From Vagococcus elongatus (GTDB lineage: Bacteria > Bacillota > Bacilli > Lactobacillales > Vagococcaceae), in NCBI RefSeq assembly GCF_003987645.1, contig NZ_NGKA01000003.1:123490-187489 (forward strand): a stretch of DNA of 64,000 nucleotides, read 5' to 3'. Positions 55,169-64,000 of the stretch are shown here, piece by piece; within the stretch, counting starts at the first letter, position 1; each line of letters begins with the position of its first letter. The notes under the pieces were generated by a model. The model was not told the origin of the DNA and searched no databases. It saw only the letters and a list, made by a program, of their open reading frames with translations. Made by a program: the position numbers and the translations under genes.

Positions 55169-56092
55169 ATGTTGAAAAATAAGAAAACATATCTTTTCTT
55201 TATAATTCCTGGTCTATTCTTCTACGCCTTATTCGTTGTCTACCCTATATTCTCTGCCGCTCAAATAAGTTTGTTTAAATGGAATGGTATAGGCGAAAAG
55301 GTTTTTGTTGGTTTTCAGAATTATATAGAACTATTCACAAATCCAATATTGTTAGGTCAATTTGGGAATGCTCTAAAGAATAGCTTGATAATTTTTATTA
55401 TGACTGCCTGTTTTATGATTCCATTACAAATTATTTATGCCTACATGATTTATTCAAAAACTCGAGGAAGTAAGCTTTTACAGTCAATTATTTTTTCACC
55501 TCAATTTATTTCAACCCCGGTGATTGTTTTCATATTTACTTTATTGCTAGATTCAAATATAGGTGCAATAAATAATTTTTTTTCTAAGATTGGACTGAAC
55601 TTTTTAGTGAAGCCATGGTTAGGTTTACCTAGTATTGGTATATATATAGTTTGGTTGATGATTTCCTGGGCAGGATTCGGAGTTGGAATGATGTATTTTA
55701 TTGCTGCAATGAACATGATATCAACTGATTCGTTGGAGTCGGCATATCTTGATGGTGCAGGATTCTGGAAAAGATTGTTGTTGATTGTTGTACCACAGAT
55801 AAGAAATACTATTTTCAACTTGATTCTCATTTCATATATAACTGCAATGACTATTTTTGATTATAGTTATATTCTCGGAGGTGTTTCCGGCGGAGTAGAT
55901 GGGAGTGTTGATGTGATGAGCTTGTTTTTCTATAGAATCGCTTTTGGTGATAATAATCCATTAGGTGGTAATTTATCTGAAAATTCCATGGGAATGGGGA
56001 CAACCATCGCTGTTAGTTTATTCTTTATCATTTTTATAGTAGCAGTTTTCCAAATGATTTTGGTGTTTAGAAAGGACGACATAAATGGATAG
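55169..56092 (+). CDS. ABC sugar transporter permease 1 (MalF/UgpA type)
   Basis: 307 residues with six membrane helices. ATPase-contact EAA loop 'ESAYLDGAGFWKRLLLIVVP'. AGGGAGG site. Overlaps the next permease by eight bases. No ATPase gene is present, as is common for CUT1 systems that share an MsmX/MsmK ATPase. Confidence 0.94.
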   Translation: MLKNKKTYLFFIIPGLFFYALFVVYPIFSAAQISLFKWNGIGEKVFVGFQNYIELFTNPILLGQFGNALKNSLIIFIMTACFMIPLQIIYAYMIYSKTRGSKLLQSIIFSPQFISTPVIVFIFTLLLDSNIGAINNFFSKIGLNFLVKPWLGLPSIGIYIVWLMISWAGFGVGMMYFIAAMNMISTDSLESAYLDGAGFWKRLLLIVVPQIRNTIFNLILISYITAMTIFDYSYILGGVSGGVDGSVDVMSLFFYRIAFGDNNPLGGNLSENSMGMGTTIAVSLFFIIFIVAVFQMILVFRKDDING

Positions 56093-56912
56093 AAATAAAG
56101 GGTATATCGAAAAAATCGTGAACCTTATAATGTGGTTTAGTGCTTCATTTATATTATTTGTCCTTGGCTACTTGGTATATAATTCATTTAGATCAAAATC
56201 TGATGTAATGACCAATACGCTGGGGAAACCCAGCGGATTGTCATTAGACAACTATATAAAACTATTTGTTAATGAACGTTTTGAAAAATATTTTTTTAAC
56301 AGTCTTTTGATACTTATATTTGCAGTAGTATTGTTAATTTTTTTATCATCTTTTGTTGCGTACGGCCTGGGTAGATACAGATTTAGAGGGAATAAAATTT
56401 TAAGGGTTTTTTTCTTAATAGGTATGATGTTTCCAATACAGCTGGGAATAGTTCCAATCTTTTTAATGATCAAAGGAATAGGTTTGATTGATTCTTATGC
56501 CAGTGTCATACTTATACTGGGAACGGCAATAAGCATGCCGGTTTTGATGCTAACGGAGTTTTTTAGTCAACTGCCGGACGAAGTTTATGAAGCAGCAACA
56601 TTGGATGGGGCCGGAGAATTTAGAATCTTCTTCAGCATTATGTTTCCAATGGCGCAACCTGTTGTTTTTTCTGTTTGTTTAATAAATTCTGTGAATATTT
56701 GGAATCAATTTTTTATTCCACTTATTTTTTTACAGACCGATACAAAAAAAACCGTTCCACAGCTAGTGGTGAAATTTACTGGCAATTTGTTTACTAATAT
56801 GGATTCTGCTCTATCTGCTTCTGTATTATCGACAGTGCCAATCTTGATTTTATTTATTATATTTTCAAAAAAAGTATTATCTGGATTTATGGGTGGAGCT
56901 GTAAAAGGTTGA
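56085..56912 (+). CDS. ABC sugar transporter permease 2 (MalG/UgpE type)
   Basis: 275 residues, six helices, EAA loop 'YEAATLDGAGEFRIFFSIMFP'. AAAGGAC site within the preceding gene. Forms the channel with permease 1. Confidence 0.94.
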   Translation: MDRNKGYIEKIVNLIMWFSASFILFVLGYLVYNSFRSKSDVMTNTLGKPSGLSLDNYIKLFVNERFEKYFFNSLLILIFAVVLLIFLSSFVAYGLGRYRFRGNKILRVFFLIGMMFPIQLGIVPIFLMIKGIGLIDSYASVILILGTAISMPVLMLTEFFSQLPDEVYEAATLDGAGEFRIFFSIMFPMAQPVVFSVCLINSVNIWNQFFIPLIFLQTDTKKTVPQLVVKFTGNLFTNMDSALSASVLSTVPILILFIIFSKKVLSGFMGGAVKG

Positions 56913-56931
56913 ATATAGAATGGAGAAAATA

Positions 56932-59520
56932 ATGTCAAAAGTAAAAAATATTTTTGTAATTCATCATAGTCACTTTGATTTAGGTTATACACATCATCAA
57001 GAATTAATCACCGAGTGGCAAATTAACTACATAGATCAAGCGATAGCCTTGTGTAAACTCTCTTTGAAAAATAAAAATGTAGCTCCATTCAGATGGACGG
57101 TGGAAGCGACATATCCACTGAAACTTTGGCTGGATGATGCCAGTGAAGATCAAATTAGCGAATTAAAATTACTTGTCAAAAATAAATTAATTTCAATTGC
57201 AGCTTTACCTTTTCATTCAACGCCGTTAAATGACGCTTATCTAATCAAAAAAATGCTGGAGACCAAAAAAGAAATAGAAAAAAAAATCGAGATGAAAATA
57301 ACAACTGCAATCAATCACGACATAAACGGTCAGCCCTGGACATTTGCTGATCAATTGATTGATAGTGGTGTCGATTTTTATTTGACTGGAGAAAACATTC
57401 ATTTTGGTGCTATTCCTTTTAAGAGGCCTAAAGCCTTTTATTGGAAAAGTGAATCAGACCGCAAGATACTATCATTCTTAGGGGAGCATTATTCACTATT
57501 CAGTCAATTCTTAAATACGAATAAAAGAGATGTTCATTTGATGAAAGAGGGCCTAGAAAATTATTTGTCTCATCTTGAAGAGAACGATTATGACAAAAAC
57601 TACATTGTGTTAACAGCGACCACCCCTCCTTTACTTGACAATAACCCGCCGGATATGAGTTTATTATCACTGGTAACAGATTTTAATAAGATGTTTGATG
57701 AATATAAAATCAGTTTTATTACTCCAGAATTATTGCGAGATTTTTTATTAAAATCAGAACGAGAATTAGAGATTAAATCAGGGGATTGGACTGACTATTG
57801 GAACTTTGGTGCAGGAAGTACTCCTAAAGAATTAAAAGCCAACAGGGATGCATTAAAAAATCTTAAGTACGCTAATTTCTTCGAAGCATTGTGTCCTGTT
57901 GATAGTGAACAGTATAAAAGGGTAAAAGAAAAAGCTCTTGAAAATTCATTGGTTTTCAATGAACATACATGGGGTGCAGCAGAATCCATTACTGAACCTT
58001 TTTCTAGAATGACGTTGTCACAACAACATAAAAAGGCGACTTATGCCTATGATGCACTGGCTCAAAGCGCATTTGTATTAAACCGTGCAGTGGATAATTA
58101 CTTCAAACAGAATATGCAGCTGGAAAAAATTAATAGCATTTCTTTTACTAATTTAAGTAATTTTCCAATCACATACGTCCCTTCAGTGGCAGCTGATTTA
58201 TTGGCTACCAGTCCATATTTGTCTTCTTATAAATCAAATCAATATTTTGAAAATAAGACGGATAATCTTCTGTATGGAGCCAGTTTAACGCTGCAGCCAT
58301 ATGAAACGAATTTTGTTTCAGTTAATGAATTTAAGGAGCCGATTACTAAAAATATCGAGCTCCCTGCTGGTGGGACACTCATTACGAAACATTATGAGAT
58401 AAAATTTAATGAAGAAGTAACTGAAATTACTGAAATAAAACACAAACTGACAGATAAGCTTCTTTTTAAAAAAGAAAAGTATGGTTTTTTTGATTTGGTT
58501 ATTGAAACTATAGACGGGAAAAAAGATAACCCTCATAGGTCGACATTCTTTCCAAGAGATATTGAGTTGGCTAATTTTTCAGTTAGTGTTTGGAATCACA
58601 ATTGGCACGCAAACAGACAGGTTTATTGTCGTCAACCTGAATTAAAGATATTTGAAAAGAATGGCAGCATAGTCGTTACTAGCAAAGAATCATCAGACTT
58701 AGAAAATGTAAATTATTTTGAGAAAATTTTAACTTTTGATAGCAATACAGGGGAAATTAATATTGAAGTTTCCGTTCAATCATCATCTTACCTGAAACCA
58801 ATAAGTCATTATGTAACGATTCCAACCCAATTAAACGAAGACTGGGAGATGTTTTTTGAATCGGCAGATACAATTGTTGCCTTAGATGAAGATCAGCTTG
58901 GTAATGTGAGCAAAGATTGGGTGACAATAGGCAAAAGTGCTGCATTCAAAGATGCTGAACGTGGACTATATTACGGATCAAAGGATGCTCCGCTATTACA
59001 AACAAACGGCTTCAGGTTCGGTAAAGAATCGATCGAGATAGAAAGGTCGGAAAAGCCTTTGTTTTTAGCTTGGTTATACAATAACTACTGGGATACCAAC
59101 TTTAAGTCGACTGATGAGGGACTTAATACTTACAGCTTTAGTATTAAACCATTTGCGGAATATGATGTCATGGAGCAAATTAAGGTTGGTGAAAGTTCTC
59201 AGAAACCAGTGGTGATGTCTTGGCACGAAGCTGATGATATTTCTTTGCAGCCGATGCTTATCCAATCAAATACGATTATCATTCTTTCGATTGAATTAAT
59301 TGATGACGATCATATTCAATTCTTTATGAAAAATGTTGGAGATGTAAAAGATGAAATCATTGTACAGTTTAACGAGTTAAAACTTCTTGGTTGTTTTTCG
59401 ACTGATGTTTTAGGAACGAAGCTATCAACTTTATCACATACCAGTGATTCATTCAGAATTGGGATAGAGCCTAGATTTTTTGGATATGTTAAATTAAAAA
59501 TTTCTTACCAGTTAAATTAA
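56932..59520 (+). CDS. GH38-type alpha-mannosidase
   Basis: 862 residues, no signal peptide, so cytoplasmic. The N-terminal catalytic domain (about 1-265) begins 'IFVIHHSHFDLGYTHHQEL', giving the His-x-Asp zinc ligands (the family's HxD). The segment 'AINHDINGQPWTFADQLIDSG' is at the place of the nucleophile/zinc Asp (DxxG), and 'NEHTWGAAESI' supplies the later His. A central helical part and the long beta-rich C-terminal domain follow, as in GH38. The sequence is distant from well-known GH38 enzymes, so linkage specificity is unclear. Start at 56932 because GGAG lies six bases upstream; an ATG 12 bases earlier lacks a site. Confidence 0.85.
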   Translation: MSKVKNIFVIHHSHFDLGYTHHQELITEWQINYIDQAIALCKLSLKNKNVAPFRWTVEATYPLKLWLDDASEDQISELKLLVKNKLISIAALPFHSTPLNDAYLIKKMLETKKEIEKKIEMKITTAINHDINGQPWTFADQLIDSGVDFYLTGENIHFGAIPFKRPKAFYWKSESDRKILSFLGEHYSLFSQFLNTNKRDVHLMKEGLENYLSHLEENDYDKNYIVLTATTPPLLDNNPPDMSLLSLVTDFNKMFDEYKISFITPELLRDFLLKSERELEIKSGDWTDYWNFGAGSTPKELKANRDALKNLKYANFFEALCPVDSEQYKRVKEKALENSLVFNEHTWGAAESITEPFSRMTLSQQHKKATYAYDALAQSAFVLNRAVDNYFKQNMQLEKINSISFTNLSNFPITYVPSVAADLLATSPYLSSYKSNQYFENKTDNLLYGASLTLQPYETNFVSVNEFKEPITKNIELPAGGTLITKHYEIKFNEEVTEITEIKHKLTDKLLFKKEKYGFFDLVIETIDGKKDNPHRSTFFPRDIELANFSVSVWNHNWHANRQVYCRQPELKIFEKNGSIVVTSKESSDLENVNYFEKILTFDSNTGEINIEVSVQSSSYLKPISHYVTIPTQLNEDWEMFFESADTIVALDEDQLGNVSKDWVTIGKSAAFKDAERGLYYGSKDAPLLQTNGFRFGKESIEIERSEKPLFLAWLYNNYWDTNFKSTDEGLNTYSFSIKPFAEYDVMEQIKVGESSQKPVVMSWHEADDISLQPMLIQSNTIIILSIELIDDDHIQFFMKNVGDVKDEIIVQFNELKLLGCFSTDVLGTKLSTLSHTSDSFRIGIEPRFFGYVKLKISYQLN

Positions 59521-59540
59521 TACAATGAGGAGGATTTACT

Positions 59541-61271
59541 TTGTCAATAGTTAGACCAGCTATTAAAGTGAAAAAAAATGAAGAAGCTGTAGTACTGAAT
59601 TCCTATGATGAGATTAAGGAATACATTAGGAAAAAAGTTAAAAAAAATCAAAAAAGTTTTAATCTAGTCATTGAAACGTATCCCGTAACAGATGAAGAGG
59701 TATTAATTTCACAAATCATTAAAATCTTAAGTCCGACCAAGGTAGTACACAGCAACACTTTCTTTCAAACTGAAGAAGTGATTAATCGAAGAATCAAAGA
59801 CAATCTTACAGATGATCGGATTTTTGGTTTGATGAGCCATCATAAAATACAGGATTTTATTGATCATGAAAAATTATTGAAAACAAATATCCAGCTGAGG
59901 AAAGGATTTAATATTGTATATGGATTTGGAGCAAGTCTCATTGAAAAAAAAGACTTGATTATCTATGTTGATTTAGCGCGATGGGAAATTCAAAAACGGT
60001 ATCGATCCGGCGAGTACAGTAACTGGATGGGGAATAATGCCGGAGAAGATTCTTTGAGAATGATAAAAAGGGGTTATTTTTTTGAATGGCGGATTGCAGA
60101 TAGATTTAAACGTGAAATCTTTAATAATATTGATTTTATGCTAGATATCCACGATGAGCAAAATCCTAAAATGATTGATTACATGATGTATCATTCCATG
60201 CTAGATCAAGCAGTCAATCAACCTTTTTCACTAGTGCCGTTTTTTGACCCCGGAATTTGGGGAGGACACTGGATGCAAGAAACTTTTGATGTTAAAAAAG
60301 ACGAAAAGAATTTAGCATGGAGTTTTAACGGTGTTCCTGAAGAAAATAGTATGCTATTTGACATTGAAGGTACCCAATTTGAAATTCCGGCTAATAATCT
60401 AGTTTACTTTCGTCCCAGTGAGTTATTGGGTTCAAAGGTTTACGGAAGATTTGGGCACGAATTTCCGATTCGATTTAATTTTTTAGATACGATGGGTGGT
60501 CAAAACTTAAGTCTCCAAGTTCATCCCAAGGTCAGTTATGTTCAAGAACAATTTGGTGCCCATTATACTCAGGATGAAAGTTACTATGTAATGGAGTGTA
60601 AAAAGAATTCTGTTGTATATCTTGGAGTTAAAAATGGAGTTAAAAAGAAAGAATTGATTCAATCATTGAAACAAGCAGAAACAGGAAATGAAAGTTTTGA
60701 TGATGAAAAGTATATCTATAACCATCCGATGACAAAACATGATCATTATTTAATTCCATCAGGAACAATACATTCAAGTGGTAAAGATTCTGTAGTCCTT
60801 GAAATCAGCGCGACGCCAAATCGATTCACATTTAAGTTGTGGGATTGGGATCGTGTAGACTTTGATGGACTCCCTAGGCCGGTAAATATTAATCATGGGG
60901 AACCTAATATTGATATGTATAAGGACGCAGATTGGGTCAATAAACAGTTGATAAATAAGTTTGAGTTAATTGATGAAGGTGATGGCTGGATAGAAGAAAA
61001 GACCGGATTGCATGAGACAGAGTTTATTGAAACTCGCAGACATACGTTCAGAAAACCAGTTCTACATAAAAATCGTAGTGGTTTGAATGTTTTAAATCTG
61101 GTAGAGGGAAAAGAAGCTGTGATTTCTAGTCCTTCAAATCAGTTTGATCCATTTATCGTACAATACGCACAGACTTTTATTATTCCTGCTAATATTTCTG
61201 AGTATTTGATTGCTCCTTATGGGGATAGTGAAGGGCAAGAATTAAAAACGATGAAGGCATTTGTCAGATAG
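59541..61271 (+). CDS. Mannose-6-phosphate isomerase-like protein with extra N-terminal domain
   Basis: 576 residues, almost twice a normal class I isomerase. The C-terminal half (about 230-576) carries the cupin metal ligands: Gln and His in 'LSLQVHPKVSYV', Glu in 'DESYYVMEC', His in 'LIPSGTIHSSG', plus 'TPNRFTFKLWDWDRV'. The N-terminal 220 residues resemble a nucleoside/phosphoribulo-kinase fold in order of elements ('LVIETYPVTDEEVLISQI', 'KKDLIIYVDLARWEIQKRY', 'ADRFKREIFNNIDFMLDIH') but show no Walker A loop, so that part is unlikely to bind ATP in the usual way. Predicted to interconvert mannose-6-phosphate and fructose-6-phosphate at the end of the pathway. TTG start, GAGGAGG site. Confidence 0.82.
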   Translation: MSIVRPAIKVKKNEEAVVLNSYDEIKEYIRKKVKKNQKSFNLVIETYPVTDEEVLISQIIKILSPTKVVHSNTFFQTEEVINRRIKDNLTDDRIFGLMSHHKIQDFIDHEKLLKTNIQLRKGFNIVYGFGASLIEKKDLIIYVDLARWEIQKRYRSGEYSNWMGNNAGEDSLRMIKRGYFFEWRIADRFKREIFNNIDFMLDIHDEQNPKMIDYMMYHSMLDQAVNQPFSLVPFFDPGIWGGHWMQETFDVKKDEKNLAWSFNGVPEENSMLFDIEGTQFEIPANNLVYFRPSELLGSKVYGRFGHEFPIRFNFLDTMGGQNLSLQVHPKVSYVQEQFGAHYTQDESYYVMECKKNSVVYLGVKNGVKKKELIQSLKQAETGNESFDDEKYIYNHPMTKHDHYLIPSGTIHSSGKDSVVLEISATPNRFTFKLWDWDRVDFDGLPRPVNINHGEPNIDMYKDADWVNKQLINKFELIDEGDGWIEEKTGLHETEFIETRRHTFRKPVLHKNRSGLNVLNLVEGKEAVISSPSNQFDPFIVQYAQTFIIPANISEYLIAPYGDSEGQELKTMKAFVR

Positions 61272-61416
61272 CGATAATGAGAGGGAATCGAGTAGTATTT
61301 TTAGTTTTGTTCTAAAAACAGCGATACAATTAACTTTAATTGCGTTGACTTATGAGAATTATTATGGGCCCATATACCTTTTAAATTTTTAAAATTTAAT
61401 GATTTGTTTTAACAAG

Positions 61417-61458
61417 AATCATCTAAATGAGAGTTTAAATTCTCATTTAGATGATTTT
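61417..61458 (+). terminator. Terminator of the mannoside operon
   Basis: AATCATCTAAATGAGA and TCTCATTTAGATGATT form a perfect 16-bp stem with an 8-base loop; TTTT and a later T8 run follow. Confidence 0.9.
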
Positions 61459-61538
61459 AAGAATTTTTTTTTCAAGATTTAGTGTTGATTGATCCTATGT
61501 CAAGATTTAGGACAAGTTAAACTGAGAGTTTCCTTTAC

Positions 61539-62415
61539 CTAACTGACGAGTTTATATTTCTTTTTTTCTGTTCGTTCCTGCAACTTTTCAAAATCATTTG
61601 GAGATAGATAATCACAATGACTGTGGATGCGAACTGTATTGTAGAAGGTTTCAATGTATTCAAAAATCAAATGATAAGCATGAGGAAAATTTTGAATGGT
61701 GAAACGATTTAGCCATTCTCGTTTAATCAGTGAGTGGAAGGATTCTATACAAGCATTCTCCCAGGGAGAAGCCTTGGCAGAATAGCTTAGCTCTATGTCA
61801 GTTGTGACTCGCCGGTATTCTTGAAAAATATATTGACTGCCTCGATCACTATGTAAAACCAGTGGTAGTGAGGGATTCCGTCTGACTTTGGCCTTTTCAA
61901 CTGTGTCGACTACGCAGGAGACATCTAAGCTGTCTGTCACATTCCAAGCAATGATTTCGTGAAAATAAATCCATGATACTGGTCAAGTAGACAAAGCCCT
62001 CTTCAGTCCAAACATAGGTGATGTCTGTGCACCAAAAGGCATTGGGACGTTCGGGATTGTATTGTTCTTCTAAAAGATTTTGAAGCTTACTAGAAAAATC
62101 GGAATTTTTAGTAGTGGCTATCCAAGGCTTGACCCACTGCGCACGAATCCCTTCTTGGCGCATGTAACTGCCCGCTGTCCGTTCCGCAATCACTTCACCT
62201 TCTTTACGTAACTCCCTGGTAATTTTGGGGGCTCCATATTTTTCTTTAGAGGCATGGTAAATCACTCGAATTTTCTTTTTAATCTGTTCTCGACGCTTCT
62301 GACTAAGTGAAGGCTGGCGCTTCCGCCAAACATAATAACCAGAACGTGAAACGCCTAGGACTTCCAACATCCCAGAGACGGAGGAACGGCGTTCCTTTGT
62401 TGACATGTCCTCCAT
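61539..62415 (-). pseudogene. IS3-family transposase OrfB, frameshifted
   Basis: The DDE integrase part is complete in content: first Asp in 'WCTDITYV', second in 'LHSDRGSQYIF', Glu in 'ENACIESFHSLIKREW', and N-terminal 'GVSRSGYYVW'. At about 61955 the frame changes: 'SIMDLFSR' is followed by 'VTDSLDVSCVVDTVEKAK' one frame over. Comparison with the expected 'SRKIIAWNVTDS' indicates loss of two A residues. The frame is open upstream to the slippery site in orfA, so OrfB would be made as an OrfAB fusion. Confidence 0.88.
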
Positions 62416-62447
62416 CTTTTCAGAAACACCTTGATAGAGCGTTTCTG

Positions 62448-62732
62448 TCAGTTTCCCAGAATGTTGATAGCTTTTTTTAAGACATCCAGTGCATCTTGGG
62501 TATTTCGAAGTTCACATTTGAGGCGAGCATTTTCTTTAGCTAAATCTGAATGATAGCTGCCTGAACCGCGATGATGGACATCCCCAGATTCTCTTAATTC
62601 CTTCTTCCAACGAGACAGAGTTTGATAACTGATACCTAGATTTTTAGCGCAGCCCTTCAATCCTAGTTCTTTATGCTCCGAATAATACTGAACAGCATCT
62701 AACTTGAACTGCTTATCATACTGCTTGGGCAT
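62448..62732 (-). CDS. IS3-family transposase OrfA
   Basis: 94 residues: helix-turn-helix ('QFKLDAVQYYSEHKELGLKG', 'ISYQTLSRWKKELRES') followed by the leucine-zipper-like helix 'ENARLKCELRNTQDALDVLKK'. Ribosome binding site GGAGGGG. Intact, but its partner is broken. Confidence 0.9.
   Translation of the reverse strand: MPKQYDKQFKLDAVQYYSEHKELGLKGCAKNLGISYQTLSRWKKELRESGDVHHRGSGSYHSDLAKENARLKCELRNTQDALDVLKKAINILGN
62472..62478 (-). promoter_or_regulatory. Programmed -1 frameshift site of the IS3 element
   Basis: On the minus strand, TTA AAA AAA GCT in the orfA frame gives an A7-G slippery run. Slipping back one base continues as KSYQHSGKLTETLYQG and joins the OrfB frame with no stop, the standard IS3 arrangement. 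Confidence 0.75.
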
Positions 62733-62802
62733 GATGAGCCCCTCCTTCTTCTTCCTAGTACTTCAAATGTACCATGTCTAAATAGGTTATTCTCATTTTG
62801 GC

Positions 62803-63710
62803 TTATCCTAATTCTATGCTAGCATCGGTGTCAACTTTATCAGAGTCCTTGAGAAACAGTTTCCAGTAGTGCTTCAATCGGTGATATCTTTTTTGTTCTT
62901 TGGTGTCGCCGGTTCGAAATTGATTCATCACTTTCACTCTCAATTGATTAAAAAAACGCGTAATATGTTGGAAGATATGAAACCTATTCGTGACAATAAC
63001 AGCACATGGAAAGACGGTTTGAATAAGTTGACCGTAACTAGCATTCATGTCCATCACTAGATATTTCAATTTTTTCCTTGTTTTTCTAGAAAACCTCATA
63101 AAGTGTTTGATTTGTTGGGAAAGTCTGCGGTCTTCTAGTATTTCAAAGAGTTCATTCTGTTCGCCATCGACACAAATAGAGCTCATCGCTATTTTACAAG
63201 AAGACGTAGACTTAAATTCATCCACACAAAGAACTCTAGGTAAGTAAGAAAAATTCGGCTTATGGGTTTTAACAAGTTCCTTTTGAATTTTTAATACGGT
63301 ATGATTAGAAACAAAAAAATTAGCAATATCTTTTTTAGACAACGTATAGTTTAACTCTAAAGAAATTTGATAGTTCAACGCACGTGAAAGCTGACAGTTG
63401 TTTTCTAAGATGGAGGAATGGGCGACGAAAGTTTCTCTTGTCAGCTTTGGCAAAGGAACCTTAAACGTTTAAGGTGTACAAAGGTTAATGTCTAATTGAG
63501 TGCCAGCAGTTGTGTTTCAGTGGTCTTTGTCCCATTTTTTGCAAACTGTCCTTCGTTAATTTCTCTGCATTTTTTTACAACATTTAGGTGTATAGACAAG
63601 TACACTTGTGATAATAAAGGCTGTGACTCCTTTTCTTGACTCCGTTCTTAAACAGTTTTCGTCATTTTTTTATCTGTTAATCCAAGTGATTTTCTAGTAT
63701 CATTATCCAT
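62803..63710 (-). pseudogene. ISL3-family transposase, degraded and truncated
   Basis: Start ATG at 63710 behind AGGAGGAAA gives 'MDNDTRKSLGLTDKKMTK' and then a stop. Further pieces of the N-terminal zinc-finger part follow in other frames ('YTPKCCKKCREINEGQ', 'HLKRLRFLCQS'). From 63453 one frame runs 'RETFVAHSSILENNCQLSR', 'RVLCVDEFKSTSSC', 'YLVMDMNASYGQLIQTVFP', 'IVTNRFHIFQHI', the DDE core of ISL3 transposases. The C-terminal third is missing: at 62811 the frame runs into the IS3 end, which provides the stop (last residues ELG). Confidence 0.85.
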
Positions 63711-63794
63711 GAGGTTTCCTCCTAATGATTTGTTTGTTTTAGACGATTTCATTTAATCAGTTGGAGGTCTCTTTTTGTATCTAAAAATGGAAAA

Positions 63795-63835
63795 AGTGTT
63801 AATGGAAAATCCGATGAGGATTTCCCATTAACACT
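63795..63835. repeat. Long hairpin upstream of the ISL3 transposase
   Basis: AGTGTTAATGGAAAATCC and GGATTTCCCATTAACACT pair at 17 of 18 positions around GATGA. It could be part of the ISL3 element's regulatory end or a terminator shielding it from outside transcription. Confidence 0.7.
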
Positions 63836-63904
63836 AAATCTGGTAGAAGCGATTTTAAAAAGAGTTTATTTAACCTGAATTTTTCATACTTCAACCTTTA
63901 AAAG

Positions 63905-63943
63905 TTTTTCTTCCACTTCTTGTGGTGAAAAGTGGAAGAAAAA
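63905..63943. repeat. Hairpin with 14-bp perfect arms
   Basis: TTTTTCTTCCACTT and AAGTGGAAGAAAAA around an 11-base loop. Probably a terminator of a minus- or plus-strand gene beyond the window. The remaining bases to 64000 hold no gene that I can see. Confidence 0.6.
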
Positions 63944-64000
63944 ATTATTTTTCAACTTAGTAGGATAAAATCTGATAAAAATTTAAGGAAGCTGGATTCT

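Larger units (their letters stand above)
61507..62811 (-). mobile_element. IS3-family insertion sequence, inactive
   Basis: 1.3 kb. Left end TTAGGACAAGTTAAACTGAG and right end (inward) TTAGGATAAGCCAAAATGAG are imperfect terminal repeats. Contains orfA and a broken orfB with a -1 frameshift signal between. No clear 3-4 base target duplication was seen. Confidence 0.82.

Overview
The window is chromosomal DNA of a low-GC Gram-positive bacterium of the order Lactobacillales, most likely an Enterococcus or a close relative such as Vagococcus. The grounds are AT-rich DNA with strong AGGAGG ribosome binding sites and many TTG/GTG starts, a CopB-type copper pump with a His-rich N terminus, a LiaFSR stress system, a Bce-type peptide-detoxification module, an LPxTG surface adhesin, and the gene order ylaN-ftsW-pyc-ylbC-ylbF-ylbG-rsmD-coaD-ylbL. 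No species name can be fixed from the sequence alone.

Layout. 1-5.5 kb: 3' part of rpoB (cut by the window edge) and complete rpoC. 5.6-8.2 kb (minus): universal stress protein and CopB-type ATPase. 8.4-14.3 kb: tRNA-Thr(GGU), a lipoprotein, a VOC protein, an orphan OmpR-type regulator, two zinc-ribbon membrane proteins and a membrane-anchored beta-lactamase-fold protein. 14.5-21.1 kb: acetyltransferase, D-Ala-D-Ala-type ligase, and a four-gene Bce-type module (regulator, kinase, ABC ATPase, large permease). 21.1-23.0 kb (minus): YtrA-type GntR repressor and membrane partner. 23.4-29.4 kb: mltG-greA, liaFSR, ktrA-like gene, HesB-like gene. 29.5-31.3 kb (minus): 2-hydroxyacid dehydrogenase and a DUF1189 protein. 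31.4-44.1 kb: sodA, then the conserved division, pyruvate carboxylase, ylb and coaD block, ending with recD2. 44.1-46.1 kb: lipid kinase, a 49-residue protein, and queT behind a candidate preQ1 riboswitch. 46.7-49.5 kb: Cna_B-repeat LPxTG adhesin.

49.8-63.7 kb looks like accessory DNA bracketed by dead insertion sequences. On the left are pieces of an IS256-family element split by a second, also dead, IS256-family element. On the right a broken IS3-family element cuts off an ISL3-family transposase pseudogene. Between them lies a seven-gene locus: a divergent GntR/UTRA regulator, then ROK kinase, sugar-binding lipoprotein, two ABC permeases, a GH38-type alpha-mannosidase and a long mannose-6-phosphate-isomerase-like protein. 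My reading is that the ABC system imports a mannosyl oligosaccharide using an ATPase encoded elsewhere, GH38 cuts it in the cytoplasm, the ROK kinase phosphorylates the released sugar, and the isomerase-like protein converts it to fructose-6-phosphate. The control region holds a clear promoter, two copies of a palindrome and a cre-like site.

The observations I rate highest are this locus, with its zinc-site-less ROK kinase and an isomerase carrying an unusual N-terminal half; the candidate preQ1 riboswitch that contains the queT ribosome binding site; the zinc-ribbon/serine-hydrolase cluster around 11-14 kb; and the nested IS wreckage. No CRISPR array, rRNA, phage or recognisable restriction/defence system was seen.
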